DNA from: Pleurodeles waltl
Lineage: Eukaryota; Chordata; Amphibia; Caudata; Salamandridae
Direction: 5' to 3'
Length of the DNA: 64,000 bases
Assembly (NCBI RefSeq): GCF_031143425.1
Contig: NC_090438.1
Coordinates: 772,779,138-772,843,137, forward strand
Shown: positions 24,701-35,399 of the stretch, in pieces
Layout of the letters: every line of letters starts with the position of its first letter
How positions within the stretch are numbered: position 1 is the first letter of the stretch
Position numbers and translations under genes: made by a program
Notes under the pieces: generated by a model
What the model saw: the letters and a program-made list of their open reading frames with translations, nothing else
Told to the model about the DNA's origin: nothing
Databases searched by the model: none

Positions 24701-24885
24701 TGGAGGGGTTTTTGGACCTTGAAACTTTCCCCGGTTTCTTGGGAATTGGTCCCCTTTGTATTGGCCTCGAAAGCCACCCCTTTGATATTGTCCCTGGTAG
24801 GGAGGTGGTCTTGGTTGTGAGGTGCTGGCTTCTGTGGCTTGACCTCGAAACCCTCCTCTGAAAGTAGTTTTGCGAAATGTGCCAA
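21736..24885 (-). pseudogene. Inner DIRS pol: RT, RNase H, tyrosine recombinase
   Basis: One minus-strand frame, overlapping the end of gag in another frame, broken by one in-frame TAG at 24063-24061. The first 274 codons carry RT: LRPILDLRTLN, the motif A box TLDLKDAYFHIPI (Asp near residue 211) and LPFGITTAPRVFTK (motif B). The stop falls exactly where the Tyr of the YLDD catalytic box is expected; LDDWLIK follows. Numbering the downstream segment from 23943, RNase H carries Asp127, Glu159, Asp184 and Asp235. The recombinase carries Arg541, His670-x-x-Arg673, His700 and Tyr706, the full tyrosine recombinase set. I see no separate methyltransferase-like domain. As it stands the copy cannot make full-length Pol unless the stop is read through. 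Confidence 0.9.
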
Positions 24886-26713
24886 ATGTGCCTCTGCCCT
24901 GCGGGGAATAGAGTGCGCCCATGGCTTTAGCTGTGTCAGTGTCCTTTTTTAATTTTTCAATTGCAGTGTCCACTTCTGGGCCAAACAATTGCTGTTCATT
25001 GAACGGCATATTGAGCACTGCCTGTTGTATCTCAGTTTTGAAGCCGGATGTGCGCAACCATGCGTGCCTCCTTATTGTTACAGCAGTATTTATTGTTCTT
25101 GCAGCTGTATCTGCTGCATCCATAGAAGAACGGATTTGGTTGTTGGATATATTCTGTCCCTCTTCAACCACTTGTTTTGCCCGTTTCTGGAATTCTTTGG
25201 GGAGGTGCTCGATGAGATGCTGCATCTCGTCCCAATGGGCTCTGTCATATCGCGCTAGGAGTGCTTGCGAGTTGGCGATGCGCCATTGATTTGCAGCTTG
25301 TGCTGCAACCCTTTTCCCCGCTGCATCAAACTTGCGGCTCTCCTTGTTAGGAGGTGGTGCGTCGCCTGATGTGTGCGAGTTGGCTCTTTTACGAGCTGCT
25401 CCTACGACAACTGAATCTGGTGTCAGTTGTGATGTAATAAAAGCAAGGTCTGTGGGCGGTGCCTTGTATTTCTTCTCCACCCTTGGAGTTATTGCTCTGC
25501 TTTTAACTGGCTCCTTAAAAATTTGTTTAGCGTGCCTTAGCATTCCCGGGAGCATAGGAAGGCTTTGATAATTGCTATGGGTGGAGGACAGGGTGTTAAA
25601 GAGGAAGTCATCCTCGATAGGCTCTGAATGTAGCGATACATTATGAAACTCTGCTGCCCTAGCTACCACCTGTGCATATGCTGTACTGTCCTCAGGTGGT
25701 GAGGGCTTAGTGGGGTACGACTCAGGGCTATTGTCCGATACTGGAGCGTCATAGAGATCCCATGCGTCCTGATCATCTTGGCTCATGGTGGTATGTGCTG
25801 GTGATTGTGGCGGAGTCTGTGCCGGCGATATATGAGTTGCCGGTGGTGGAGTTACCTTCTTTACCACTTTTGCTTGTGGTGTCTTTTCTTGTTGTTGGAA
25901 ATCTAGTTTCCTCTTTCTTCTGATTGGGGGAAGAGTGCTGATCTTCCCTGTACCACTTTGTATAAAGATCCGCTTTTGTGTGTGATCTACATCTGTTGTT
26001 TGTAATTCCTCCTCAAATCTGTGTCTTTGTAGTTGGGAGGACAGTGATTGTTCCTCTGAGTAGGAACTGGCTTTCGGTACGGTTGCTGGGCGTTTTTGTA
26101 CCGAAACCGTGTCTTTTGTTGTTTTCGGCTCCGACGAGATCTTTCTCTTTTTCGGTGTCGTACCCTCTCGGTGTCGACCATCTTCGGTGCCGCTAACTCT
26201 GTGCTGAGCAGCTTCGGTGCCGCTGTCTCTGTGCTGAGCAGCCTCGGTGCCGCTGTCTCGGTGTCGACCCTTTTGTGCGGCACTTTCTCGGTCCCGAGAT
26301 TGCTGCATGCCTGTGTCTCGACCTGAGTCGGACGATCTCGGCACCAGCTCGCCCTTTTTCGGTGCCGATGGACGGTCACCTACTTTATGGGTTGAGCCAT
26401 GGCCTGTTGGCAGTGGCGTCCCCTGGGCTTTGTCTGTTTTTTCGTGTGTTCTTTCTTTCGACGTCTTACTCACGGTTGGTTGCTCGTCGACGTCGAATTC
26501 TTCGGATTCCGAATCGCGGATGGAGAAAGTTTCTTCTTCTTCTTCCTCCTCCTTGAACCCTTGTTGTCCTGTCGGCGTGGAAGCCATCTGTAACCTCCTG
26601 GCTCTTCGGTCCCTGAGCATTTTTCTCGACCGAAACGCGCGACAGGCCTCACACGACTGTTCCTTGTGCTCGGGGGACAGGCACAAGTTACAGACCAAAT
26701 GTTGGTCTGGCAT
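24689..26713 (-). CDS. Inner DIRS gag-like protein, 674 aa
   Basis: Uninterrupted 674-codon frame starting ATG at 26713. A Cys/His cluster lies at the N terminus (Cys8, Cys11, His16, Cys21, Cys24), followed by basic residues. After an acidic run (EEEEEE near residue 55) comes a low-complexity charged section with near-identical SGTEAAQHRD-type repeats (roughly residues 145-190), seen in DNA as repeated 'ctcggtgccg' units at 26130-26290. The C-terminal third holds a conserved block with ARYDRAHWDEMQHLIEHLP and MPFNEQQLFGPEVDTAIEKL. It ends in an Arg/Gly-rich tail (RGGFRGQ twice) suited to nucleic-acid binding. The conserved blocks recur in the older outer element, supporting the gag assignment. 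It is the first gene of the element and overlaps the start of pol by about 200 bp. Confidence 0.88.
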   Translation of the reverse strand: MPDQHLVCNLCLSPEHKEQSCEACRAFRSRKMLRDRRARRLQMASTPTGQQGFKEEEEEEETFSIRDSESEEFDVDEQPTVSKTSKERTHEKTDKAQGTPLPTGHGSTHKVGDRPSAPKKGELVPRSSDSGRDTGMQQSRDRESAAQKGRHRDSGTEAAQHRDSGTEAAQHRVSGTEDGRHREGTTPKKRKISSEPKTTKDTVSVQKRPATVPKASSYSEEQSLSSQLQRHRFEEELQTTDVDHTQKRIFIQSGTGKISTLPPIRRKRKLDFQQQEKTPQAKVVKKVTPPPATHISPAQTPPQSPAHTTMSQDDQDAWDLYDAPVSDNSPESYPTKPSPPEDSTAYAQVVARAAEFHNVSLHSEPIEDDFLFNTLSSTHSNYQSLPMLPGMLRHAKQIFKEPVKSRAITPRVEKKYKAPPTDLAFITSQLTPDSVVVGAARKRANSHTSGDAPPPNKESRKFDAAGKRVAAQAANQWRIANSQALLARYDRAHWDEMQHLIEHLPKEFQKRAKQVVEEGQNISNNQIRSSMDAADTAARTINTAVTIRRHAWLRTSGFKTEIQQAVLNMPFNEQQLFGPEVDTAIEKLKKDTDTAKAMGALYSPQGRGTFGTFRKTTFRGGFRGQATEASTSQPRPPPYQGQYQRGGFRGQYKGDQFPRNRGKFQGPKTPPNKQ

Positions 26714-26964
26714 TTAGGACAGAATCGGAACGGGGTCCGTTCCATCGGTCTCGATGTTACACGCGGTCGGGCCGACCAGGCCCCGACGGCGGATCGAAAA
26801 TTCCCCGAAGGGTTACCGGAGCTCTTTAAGGCTCGGTGTTGATTTGCCCTAACTATCCCGATACCGAACGAAACAATACAGACGAATTTTCCGTTGATTC
26901 TGACTAACTTTCCGACCCGAAACACGGAGCGAAAAGGAACACGTCCGAACCCGATGGCGGAAAA

Positions 26965-27139
26965 AAAACAATCTAAGATGGAGTCGACGCCCATGCGCAA
27001 TGGAACCAAAGTGGGAGGAGTCCCTCGGTCTCGTGACTCGAAAAGACTTCTTCGAAGAAAAACAACTTGTAACACTCCGACCCAACACCAGACGGCGAAC
27101 TATGCACAGCATGTGTATCTGCAGCTACACATGCCACCG
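26965..27139. repeat. Inner DIRS right inverted terminal repeat
   Basis: Partner of 21259-21431; it ends GCCACCG at the junction with AACC of the outer element. The 250 bp between it and the gag start (26714-26964) is the element's 5' leader. Confidence 0.93.
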
Positions 27140-27215
27140 AACCAGGAGTTACAGGTAAGAAACTATTCCTGCTCTTGTAGGGGATTTCCATTTATAGTCA
27201 TAAGCACTGAATAGT
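27140..27215. other. Outer DIRS internal complementary region, part 2
   Basis: Resumes at 27140 with 'ccaggagttacaggtaag' and 'aaactattcc', the complement of the extreme left end (20651 onward). It passes at about 27170 into 'cttgtaggggatttcc' and beyond, the complement of the right end (to 32463). The joined complement of both ends is the DIRS internal complementary region. Confidence 0.85.
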
Positions 27216-27224
27216 ATAGCAAGC

Positions 27225-28250
27225 CCAACCCTACTTAAAGTGGTGGAGAGGACAGAGAGGTTAATTTTGCTGAGTTTTAAGCAAAAGATTTCTAAAGAAG
27301 CTTGTCCTACTTGAGCATCTGCTCTGGCATCAGGATCCAGGCAGTAATGTTTGCTAAGTGTATGGGAAGTTCTACATGCGGCTGCTTTGCAAATATCTGG
27401 GATAGTGATATTTTTCAATAAAGAGCTGTAGCTGCTTTATCTCTAGTGTAGTGTACTTTAGGCTTAGCTGATAGTGTCTTGTTAGCATTTTGATAGCATA
27501 ACAAGATGCAGGAACCTATCCATCAGGAGATAGATTGTTTAGAAGTGGCCATGCCCGAACGGTTCACCATAGTTATTTTTCTATCCCATAGTTAATCCAT
27601 AGTTAATAAATAATTGGTTTGATCTGCTGATGTCTTGTGTCCTATTGAGGTAGAATTTCAAAACTGTCCTCACATCCAAATCTGGATTAACCATAGGGAG
27701 GAATTTCAGGTGAGCTCTCATAACCACTTTGCTAGAATGGAAGACTGTGTATGGCTTGTGAGAACAAAGTGTTTGGCTCTCGCTAACCGTACAAGCTGAT
27801 GTTATTGCTACAAAGAAAGCTGTCTTTCAAGAGAGGTGTTGCGGGAGGCTTTGTGAATAGGCTGAAAGGGGACCTGCAATAAGACGAGAGAGTTCAGGGA
27901 GATGAAGGACACCTAATGAGAGGGAAAATCTTTTTCAAACCTAGAAAATCCTTGATGACCGGGATTGTCAAAATCTCTTCCACTTGAAGGCAGCTTAGCC
28001 TCTTTGAGGATCTCCATGAGGTCCGGTGGAAGATTCACATGTCCGTACTGTACTAGCGCAGCAGCCATGCTGCCAAATTCAAAGAGGAGAGATTGGGGGT
28101 GAACCGTCTGGCCTCCGAACTTAACAGGTCTGTTCTGCATTACAGTTGAGATGTGGATGGATGGACCAGTGAAGGAGGTCTGTGAACCACCACTGACATT
28201 GCCATTCCGGAGCAATCAGAATCAACTTGGCTCTCGAGTGGTACAGCTTG
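27225..28250 (-). pseudogene. Outer DIRS tyrosine recombinase remnant
   Basis: At the low end the minus strand reads PDICKAAACRTSHTLSKHYC, matching the inner element's region around its catalytic tyrosine. At the high end FGSMAAALVQYGHVNLPPDL matches the start of the inner element's recombinase region. The intervening core has stops and frame changes. Confidence 0.7.
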
Positions 28251-28549
28251 ATGAGCACTGTTTGAACCAGGAGGATTGGCAGAAAAGCATAAAGAAATTT
28301 GCCGTGGGGCATTCCCCAGCATCCCCAGTTGGTAGTACCTTGAGGCGAAACTTTGGCAATTTTTGTTTTCTGCTGTAGCGAACAGTCGGTGGCAGGTGTG
28401 CCCCGCAGATGAAAGATGTTGTGAATGACATTGTCGTGCAAGACCCACTTGTGCCATTCTTGCAGGATCCTGCAGAGGAAGTCTGAATGTGCATTTTGTA
28501 CACATGGAAGGTGAGTTGCAGTGATCGTTTGATCCCTGCCTGAGAGCCA

Positions 28550-29880
28550 TTTCTAGATTGCCTGGGCCTTGTGAGATAGAGGCCTGGACCTCGTCCCCCC
28601 CTGCTTGTCGAGGTAGTAGATGGTGGTCGTACTGTCCATCTGAACGAGTAGGGAATTGGATCTGAATGACGGGTGAAACGCTTTTAGCAACAGATGGAGT
28701 GCGCGCACTTCCAGGAGGTTGATATGGTATGTTGTCTCTTTCTCTGACCATTTGCCCTGGATCTGTAGATGATCCATCTGAGCACTCCCCATCCTATTAG
28801 TGAGGCGTCTGTAACCATTGATTGAGGAGGAACCGCTTGGTGAAAAGGCATCCCTCAAAGCTGGCTCTTATGGAGATCTTTGCATGATGAGACAGCACTA
28901 GCCTGTCCTCCCAATTGCCCGTCAGCTGGTCCCACTGGGGCTTGAGACATTCCACCAAAGGTTTCTTGTGGAGATGAGCATTCGGGGTGAGGAAGATGCA
29001 GGATGCCATCGAACCGAGGAGAGAGGATATTGATCTCACTGTTGGAAGGTAAGCTGTCATGAGGTAGTGACATTTCCGAAGGATCGATGTCAGCCTCTCC
29101 TCCAAAGCACACACTCTTGCCTGTATTGTTGTAGATGGATTCTCCCAGGTAATGTAAGGTTTGAAACCAGGATAGACATTGACTTAGAGAGATTGACCTG
29201 AAGGCCTAATCTTTGGAGGAGACTGCTAGTCCTGGTGTAGTGAAGCTGAGCTTTCGGAGATGTTGACACCTTGATTAGCCAATCGTCCAGGTAGGGCTAG
29301 AAAAATATCTTGTGTTCCCTGAGATGGGAAGCCACAATGGGCAGCCACCACTGCCATGCACTTTGAGAATGTTTTGGGTGCTGACTTGAGACTAAATGAA
29401 AGTACTTTGTACTGATAGTGCTCTTGTCCCACTATAAACTTGGATGTTTTCTGGCAATTGGAATATGGAAGTATGCGTCAGGAAGGTCAATTGAAATAGA
29501 GCTAATCACCTTGGTGTAATTGAGGATTCATTTGGTGTAATGACAGCATCCAGAACGATACTCTCAATATCCACTTGTTGGCTGTTTTGAGGTTGAGTAT
29601 GGGTCTACATTTGTTCTGGTCTTTCTGTTACACCAAAAATCACCTGGAATAAATTCCTGTCCCTCGTTGATGGTGAGGAACAAGTTCCACAGCTTGTATC
29701 TGTAAGAGGATGTTGACTTCCGACCATAAGCTGGATTTGAAAACTGCACGGTTTTGGAGAGATGGACAGTGGAGGACTGGTTAACCTGAGACAATATCCA
29801 TTTTGCACAATATTCAGAACCCAGACAACTTTTGTTATTTTTTGCCACTCTGCCATATAGGAGGCTATGCTTTCCCCCAC
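28550..29880 (-). pseudogene. Outer DIRS reverse transcriptase/RNase H remnant
   Basis: At 28858-28553 an RNase H-like part carries HINLLEVRALHLLLKAFHP and LLVQMDSTTTIYYLDKQGG, homologous to the inner RNase H. At 29432-29226 the RT part carries HYQYKVLSFSLKSAPKTFSK and CMAVVAAH. A PYLDDW catalytic box is readable just beyond in another frame, with a stop shortly before it. The N-terminal RT part lies at 29880-29564. Several frames and stops are needed to follow it, so it is dead. Confidence 0.75.
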
Positions 29881-30129
29881 CGAAGTGGGTAACAGAAGAA
29901 GGGGAAGTAGCAGCTCAGGGTCTTGACGCTGATGATTGCCTCCTTGAGTAGTTTTCTGAGTGGATCTAACACAGATCTCCTTTCATTGGTATTGGCAGTA
30001 AGGGCGCAGTTGCCGATGTTGCCTGTCACTTTGTTGGCGCCATTACTGAGGAGTTTGAACCCTCTGAGGATAGTAACGATGTTGGTAGGGACAGAAATAC
30101 TTTCACTGTTCTCTGGATCTTTACAAGCC

Positions 30130-31870
30130 AACTGCTTTCAGCTTCTCCATTTTTCCCTTCATTCTTGCCATTTTATCATCGGTGTGGCTTCCGAATAAAG
30201 ATGTATCAGAGAATGGGAGATTTACTATCCTCTTTTGTGATTCTGGCTTGAGGGAGGTGAGGCGAAACCAAGTCAAGAGTACCTCCTGACAGCGACACCT
30301 TAGCATGTGCTGCTAGAACTGAAGAGCGTGTAGCAGCACTAATTATATGGTTACAGACAAGTAATCCCCCACTGAGGAATTCGACATTGTCATCTTGTTT
30401 GTCTCGTAGAAGATGATCAACAAAATATTGCATACAGTCCCATAGAGCCCTGTCATACCTGCCTAAAATGGTGGTAGTGCTCGCAGCTTTCATCGTGATT
30501 GCCACTGTTCTGCAAGCCTTCCGAGCCACTGAGCCTAACCCCGACTTTCGTTATCATGAGGAACTGTTGACGTGGTAGAAGTGGAATGATGTTTCTTTGC
30601 GGCTACTACAATGACAGAGTCCGGTATTGTGTCTGTACATAGAAAGGCAGTATCCTTCTCCGGTGGGTGGTATTTCTTCTAAAGTCTGGATGAAGCTGGC
30701 TTGACAGAGGCTGGCGTTAGGAAGAGGTTCATAGCTGGTTCTAATAGACCTGGCACTACTGGTAGCAAAGGCCTTGATGCCGACCTATGCTGTAGGGTCT
30801 CAAAGATTACTGACTTCGGCAGTGTTTGAGTCGACAATGCAATATTCAGTTTTGCAGCTCCCTTACCAAGACTTCCTGAAAAGTGGTGATATCACCCACC
30901 AGTGATATGCATGGAAGTGGGGAGTCTGAAAGTCTTGGTGAGTATCGTCCTGTAGTAGAAGATTGCGTTCTGGACCGAGATCTTCTTGGATAGTGACTCT
31001 GACATGAGCGCCTAGCAGATGGAGATGCGTGCCTTGAGCTGTGATGATGGCGCCTAGAATGAAGGCCTAATCTTGGACCTCAGTGGAACAACCGGTGCAG
31101 GAGGAGGTAGTGAAGGCAGATGTTGAGGTGGAGACGGTGGCAGTTGAGGCGGTGGCGAAGGACAGTCAGCCATAGCTCGTGAAGGGGAGTATGTTCTTGA
31201 ATACTCCTAATCTGGAGAAGTATAGATGTGTCTCATCTTCTTTCTTGCCTCCTGTAGCATTGATGATGTTGAGAAGGTCCTCGTACTGACCTTCTATACG
31301 ATGTCGCTCCTCTATTCCTTGGTGTCGACGTCTCAATGTCAGTATGGATTTTGATGTCAATCTTCTGTGGAGCCTTGAAGGCGATCTGGACCTCGACGGC
31401 AAGTGTCATGGTGGTGTCGGACTCCTCAACCTCGAATGAGGTCTGCGAATCGACAGCGATGTTAATGGCGTCTACATTTCATGCCTGAGGCATTTCATCA
31501 ACAGCGAACCACAGGTAGATGGCGACCATGTAGGCGCTGTACATCTTCTCGACAACGACCGAGACCAATGCTGTTTTTCCGTTTTCTTCATGGGATGCAC
31601 TCTAGAGACAAATGACACAGCCCTGGTAGAGGTCTGACCCTCTCGTTGCTCTGAGGTCTCAACTTCAGACAGCGTCTGTTGTTTTCTTCGCTCCTTGCTA
31701 GCATGGAGGCGGCTTTTTTCCCTGTCCTTCAGGGTGTGTTTTGTAAAATTCCTGCAGTGATGGCAAGACGCAGGAATATGATTCTGTGGGATGCAGAGAA
31801 TACACACCTCATGAAAATCTGCTTTGGCCTTCATCCTCCCACAGGCTGGGCATTTATCCAAAAGAGAAAG
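30130..31870 (-). pseudogene. Outer DIRS gag remnant
   Basis: The start (31861 downward) has a Cys/His cluster CPACG...CILC...H...C..C followed by a basic stretch, paralleling the inner gag N terminus. The C-terminal part (30529-30121) carries GRYDRALWDCMQYFVDHLL and LPFSDTSLFG, matching GRYDRA..WDEMQ / MPFNEQQLFG-type sequence in the inner gag. The middle is broken. Confidence 0.75.
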
Positions 31871-32035
31871 TTTTTTGTGAAAAAGACCTAATTCCTGTCA
31901 GAAAAAGACTGAAAAGGCTTGGGAGAGACCAAAGACGTGTAAAATAGCTGTCACCAAAATTCAGATGAGAGTTTTGATTTAAAAAGCCACAATTTGACCG
32001 AGCTCAATGCTCCAGGGTCCTGTCGGCAGGAGCAG

Positions 32036-32463
32036 GATAAAAGAACTGAAGCAACTGCCACCTGCTCAGCATGATGGGATACTGGTGGTCTCTGGGTTCT
32101 TAAAGGTGCTGCCTCTATTTTAACTCATATAACAGCAGCCTGTGGGCCTACAATGCCCTGCTTTACTTCACCTCTCTACTCAAAAAGGGTTTGTGAAAGA
32201 CATTTATGCTGTTTTACAAAAACAACATGAAATTATATACATACATAATCTCTTAGTCCCATTAAGTACAAGATGACTGATTGGGCCATTGTAGCCTGTT
32301 CCTATAGGTGGCATATCTTTCTCTCTTAAGTGACTGACAGACCTTCCCAAAGAAAGGTGAACATCTGCACATAGGAAAATATATTGTAAAGAAGTGCTCC
32401 GGAGTCCCTGCATGTGGGCGGGACTATTCAATGCTTATGACTATAAATGGAAATCCCCTACAA
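32036..32463. repeat. Outer DIRS right inverted terminal repeat
   Basis: Reverse complement partner of 20684-21114, ending in 'ggaaatcccctacaag' at the junction with LINE sequence. Confidence 0.85.
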
Positions 32464-32465
32464 GC

Positions 32466-32970
32466 CAACAACTCTTTAAGGGCACTAATATGCATGGGGC
32501 AAAGCCTTGTTGATTAGACAAAAAGTAACGGCCCTGTACGATTTCACCCGCTAGCCACACAGTCTTGACTTATTATCTTGATAGTGTCAGTACTTCTTTC
32601 TAGCATAATTTTATCCACCAGTCAATTTTTAGCTTGGACATACTAATTATTTTCACCCATTCTTTTCAAGTTTGGTGTAAATGTGAGCTACAACTGTTCA
32701 CCGGATTTTGGTAAAATGTATTTATGGCAGCATGACCGAGTCAATTCAGAACACTGCCTTCTGTGTTTTAGCTATAGTCTAATGCTTATTTCTGTTATAT
32801 TGCTTTTGTTTTAACATTTTATATTTACTGCCAAAATCTTTACCAATGTTATATTTTATGAATTGTGTAGCCATCCTTTTTGTTTTTAACATGTGTTTAG
32901 AGATGCGATTTTATTTTGAACTTGTTGATGCACTACGATATTTGTTCTGTCAATAAAAGGCAAAAAAAAA
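32466..32970 (+). pseudogene. LINE fragment, 3' piece with poly(A) tail
   Basis: This resumes directly after the old DIRS right end. It is AT-rich 3'-UTR-like sequence ending in 'caataaaaggc' and a run of A (about 32960-32970), which reads as the 3' end and tail of the plus-strand LINE interrupted at 20650. Confidence 0.55.
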
Positions 32971-35399
32971 AGCCCTTACAAAGACAGTTTTTTCGAGTAT
33001 TTCCTTATGTCGGGGAAAATCAACCACCACCATTATGATGCTCCATGGGGAGTGGGACATTGTAGCTGTGAGAAAGACAAACAATAAACAGCAAGAGTAA
33101 ATATGGGAGTCCACTTATTTGCTGAGGAAGCAATTCAATGGCTTTAAATCCACACCATTTTGGGCGCGGCTTCACAAATGCTTTACATTGCCTGCACTGC
33201 GGTACTTGTTCACCACAGAGTTACAATAACATTACCAACTGATCATGTATTATGTATCAGCCAAAATCTTAAGGTTTTGATGCTAATATGTATAAAATAT
33301 TTTAGATGCAAGCAAACAGTTCTTTCACTGTCTTGGGTTTGTAAGTAAATTAAATGTGGACTAACACTGCCAAAATCCAGAATGGAAGACAGTACCATAA
33401 TTACAAATTCAAAAATGGAACTCACAGCAGAGATGTTTAAGTGTGCAAGATTTGTTTAATTCTAACCAAGACGTACTTGAATTTTTGAGACTGTGAGATT
33501 GGTGAGCACTCATAATGTTTGTTAATCGATTCAGGATCAAAGCTTGTTCACATGTTTGTATCTGAGTAACAATGTTTTTTTTTTTTGACAAAGTGCCAAT
33601 CCATATTCTTTTTTAAACTCTAATTCTTTATGTATGCTTCTTGTTTTAATTATCATTTTTTTAATAGTTTTTCTTCATGAGAAGTTCGAATTTAAAGAAC
33701 ATGTAATTTGCAGTAAAATAGGAGAGGTTCTATGTCATTTTCATGAACACATCACTAGAAGATAGAAGTTCAGGTGGAAACCGCAGAAAGAGACTGAAGA
33801 CATGGGCATGATCTAGATACAACATGAAATGAGGTGTGATATTACTGACAATGAGTGGTTGGTAAGTGATAGAATGAAAGTGAAAATGTTATCATTACTA
33901 AAACATTAATTGTGTTATTCAGTGAACTAGTATTGAATTATTTTATTATTTGTGTTCTTTCAATGATTAACTATTTGAACTCCTGATTGTGGAGTTGGAA
34001 AATTTAAAGCTTCGGAAACATGTGAACTGGTATACAGTCAACTCCTACTCGTTATAAATGTTACACGAAAGAGTTTTGCTGATTAAATGCTGCATATTTT
34101 AAGTTTATACTTATGCTGAGAAGGAATTAAGCAGTCAGTTTTCATAAGCAAGCATTTACGCACACATAGAATGTATTCAATGTGAGCTTCATTCGTTAAA
34201 GGTTCGATGAAGGGTGTTATTTTTAAGATTATAATGTACCATGTTTGCTTCAGAATATTTTAAACCCAACAATCCTGGGTTGTGGAATGAGTGGACAAAA
34301 ATTCTTTAAAAAATGTTACATTTGCAGACAGAAAAGGGAATTGGCACATGTTGTGGGAAGTGGTATGTGAGTGAAGCAATGTCTTTTCAACTGGCAATGT
34401 TCTGGTTCAATGTGTCGTCAGGTAGCTTGTGTGCGAATATCAGATGTTTTGCTTGTCTCTATGTTTTCTTTTTCACGTTGTCTTGTGGGGTTGTCGCTGG
34501 AAAATTATTAAGTGGCTTTCTAATCTGTCATTCTCTGAAGTTTATTTGAATGCACCTTTGGAGTGTGCCTTCACTCTGGCTAGGTCACAGGGCAAAATTA
34601 TGTGGACTTATATTCTGATCATGCTCTGTTGTATTGTTTTGATGTATGTTTTACTGTTTGATTGCATCCTGTTACTCCTACTCCTGAACCTCATTACATT
34701 GTGACTACAATGTTTAATATTTTGCACAATTTGGTGGGCTGAACAGAGGATGGGTTAATATATGTGTAACTGTGCACGTTTGGTGATGCATATTTGCATT
34801 AAAGTAAAACAGATTTTTTTTTAAACTACATTTCTACATTAAAAGAGATAGCCATGTCACTTGGGAGGAAAACCAAATTGCTTTTACACCGGAGAGTTTG
34901 AATGTATATTATATGATTGAGAAGAAGCAGAGAGAGCCTGAGCAAGGAAATGTTCTTGAACATGCCTTGGAAGATTTGGATGCATACTTTTCTCTGTTTG
35001 TACTGTTATAGATTACCTCCTTTGGAAAAATGTAAGGCAAAGAAAAAATTAAGGAATCAGTGAATATGTTGCAACAATCAAAAAACTGGGCTTAACGTTA
35101 GTACACTACATGATTAATTATTAAGAGATCAAGTAGTGATGCATACTAATGATGTAAATATATAATTCTGGTTACAGATTAATGGGGAGTCATAATTAAA
35201 ACATGTAGTAGCCATAATACAAGAAACTGAGTGTAGGGGAAAGTGTGCTAAAGGGGTGGTAAAGGATGGTAAAGGAAGTTGGAGTGGTCTGGAAAATTAA
35301 AAGGCAATAAGGAGTGGTCAAAGAAACAAAACGATTCAATGAATTTAGACAATACTTATAGTAAAGCCAATTAGGTTGCTGGGCATAAGAACAGTGGCA
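32971..35399. other. AT-rich DNA, possible 5' part of Gypsy element
   Basis: No domain is recognised. The position upstream of a plus-strand Gypsy pol suggests that the 5' LTR and gag start may lie here (from about 34300), but I found no matching LTR downstream to confirm it. Confidence 0.35.

Larger units (their letters stand above)
21226..27139 (-). mobile_element. Young DIRS-type retrotransposon (inner), 5.9 kb
   Basis: This element is complete at both ends. Inverted terminal repeats lie at about 21259-21431 and 26965-27139. A left extension (21226-21258) is not part of the repeat, and an internal complementary region lies at 21601-21703. Genes run on the minus strand: gag (26713-24689), then an overlapping pol frame (about 24885-21736) with reverse transcriptase, RNase H and tyrosine recombinase. 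This layout and the lack of an integrase or LTR are diagnostic of the DIRS order. Gag is uninterrupted and pol has a single stop, so it is recent. It lies within the internal complementary region of an older DIRS. Transcription of the element is in the same direction as RANBP9. Confidence 0.95.
20651..32465 (-). mobile_element. Old DIRS-type retrotransposon (outer), decayed
   Basis: The outer element is defined by inverted terminal repeats at about 20684-21114 and 32036-32463 and by an internal complementary region split by a later insertion (21188-21225 and 27140-27215). Excluding the 5.9-kb inner element it is about 5.9 kb. Its genes run on the minus strand in DIRS order: gag remnants (about 31870-30130), reverse transcriptase and RNase H (about 29880-28550), tyrosine recombinase (about 28250-27225), then the internal complementary region. 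All are broken by stops and frameshifts, so it is much older than its guest. It inserted into a LINE. DIRS elements integrate through a tyrosine recombinase and leave no long target duplication, which fits what is seen here. Confidence 0.88.
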
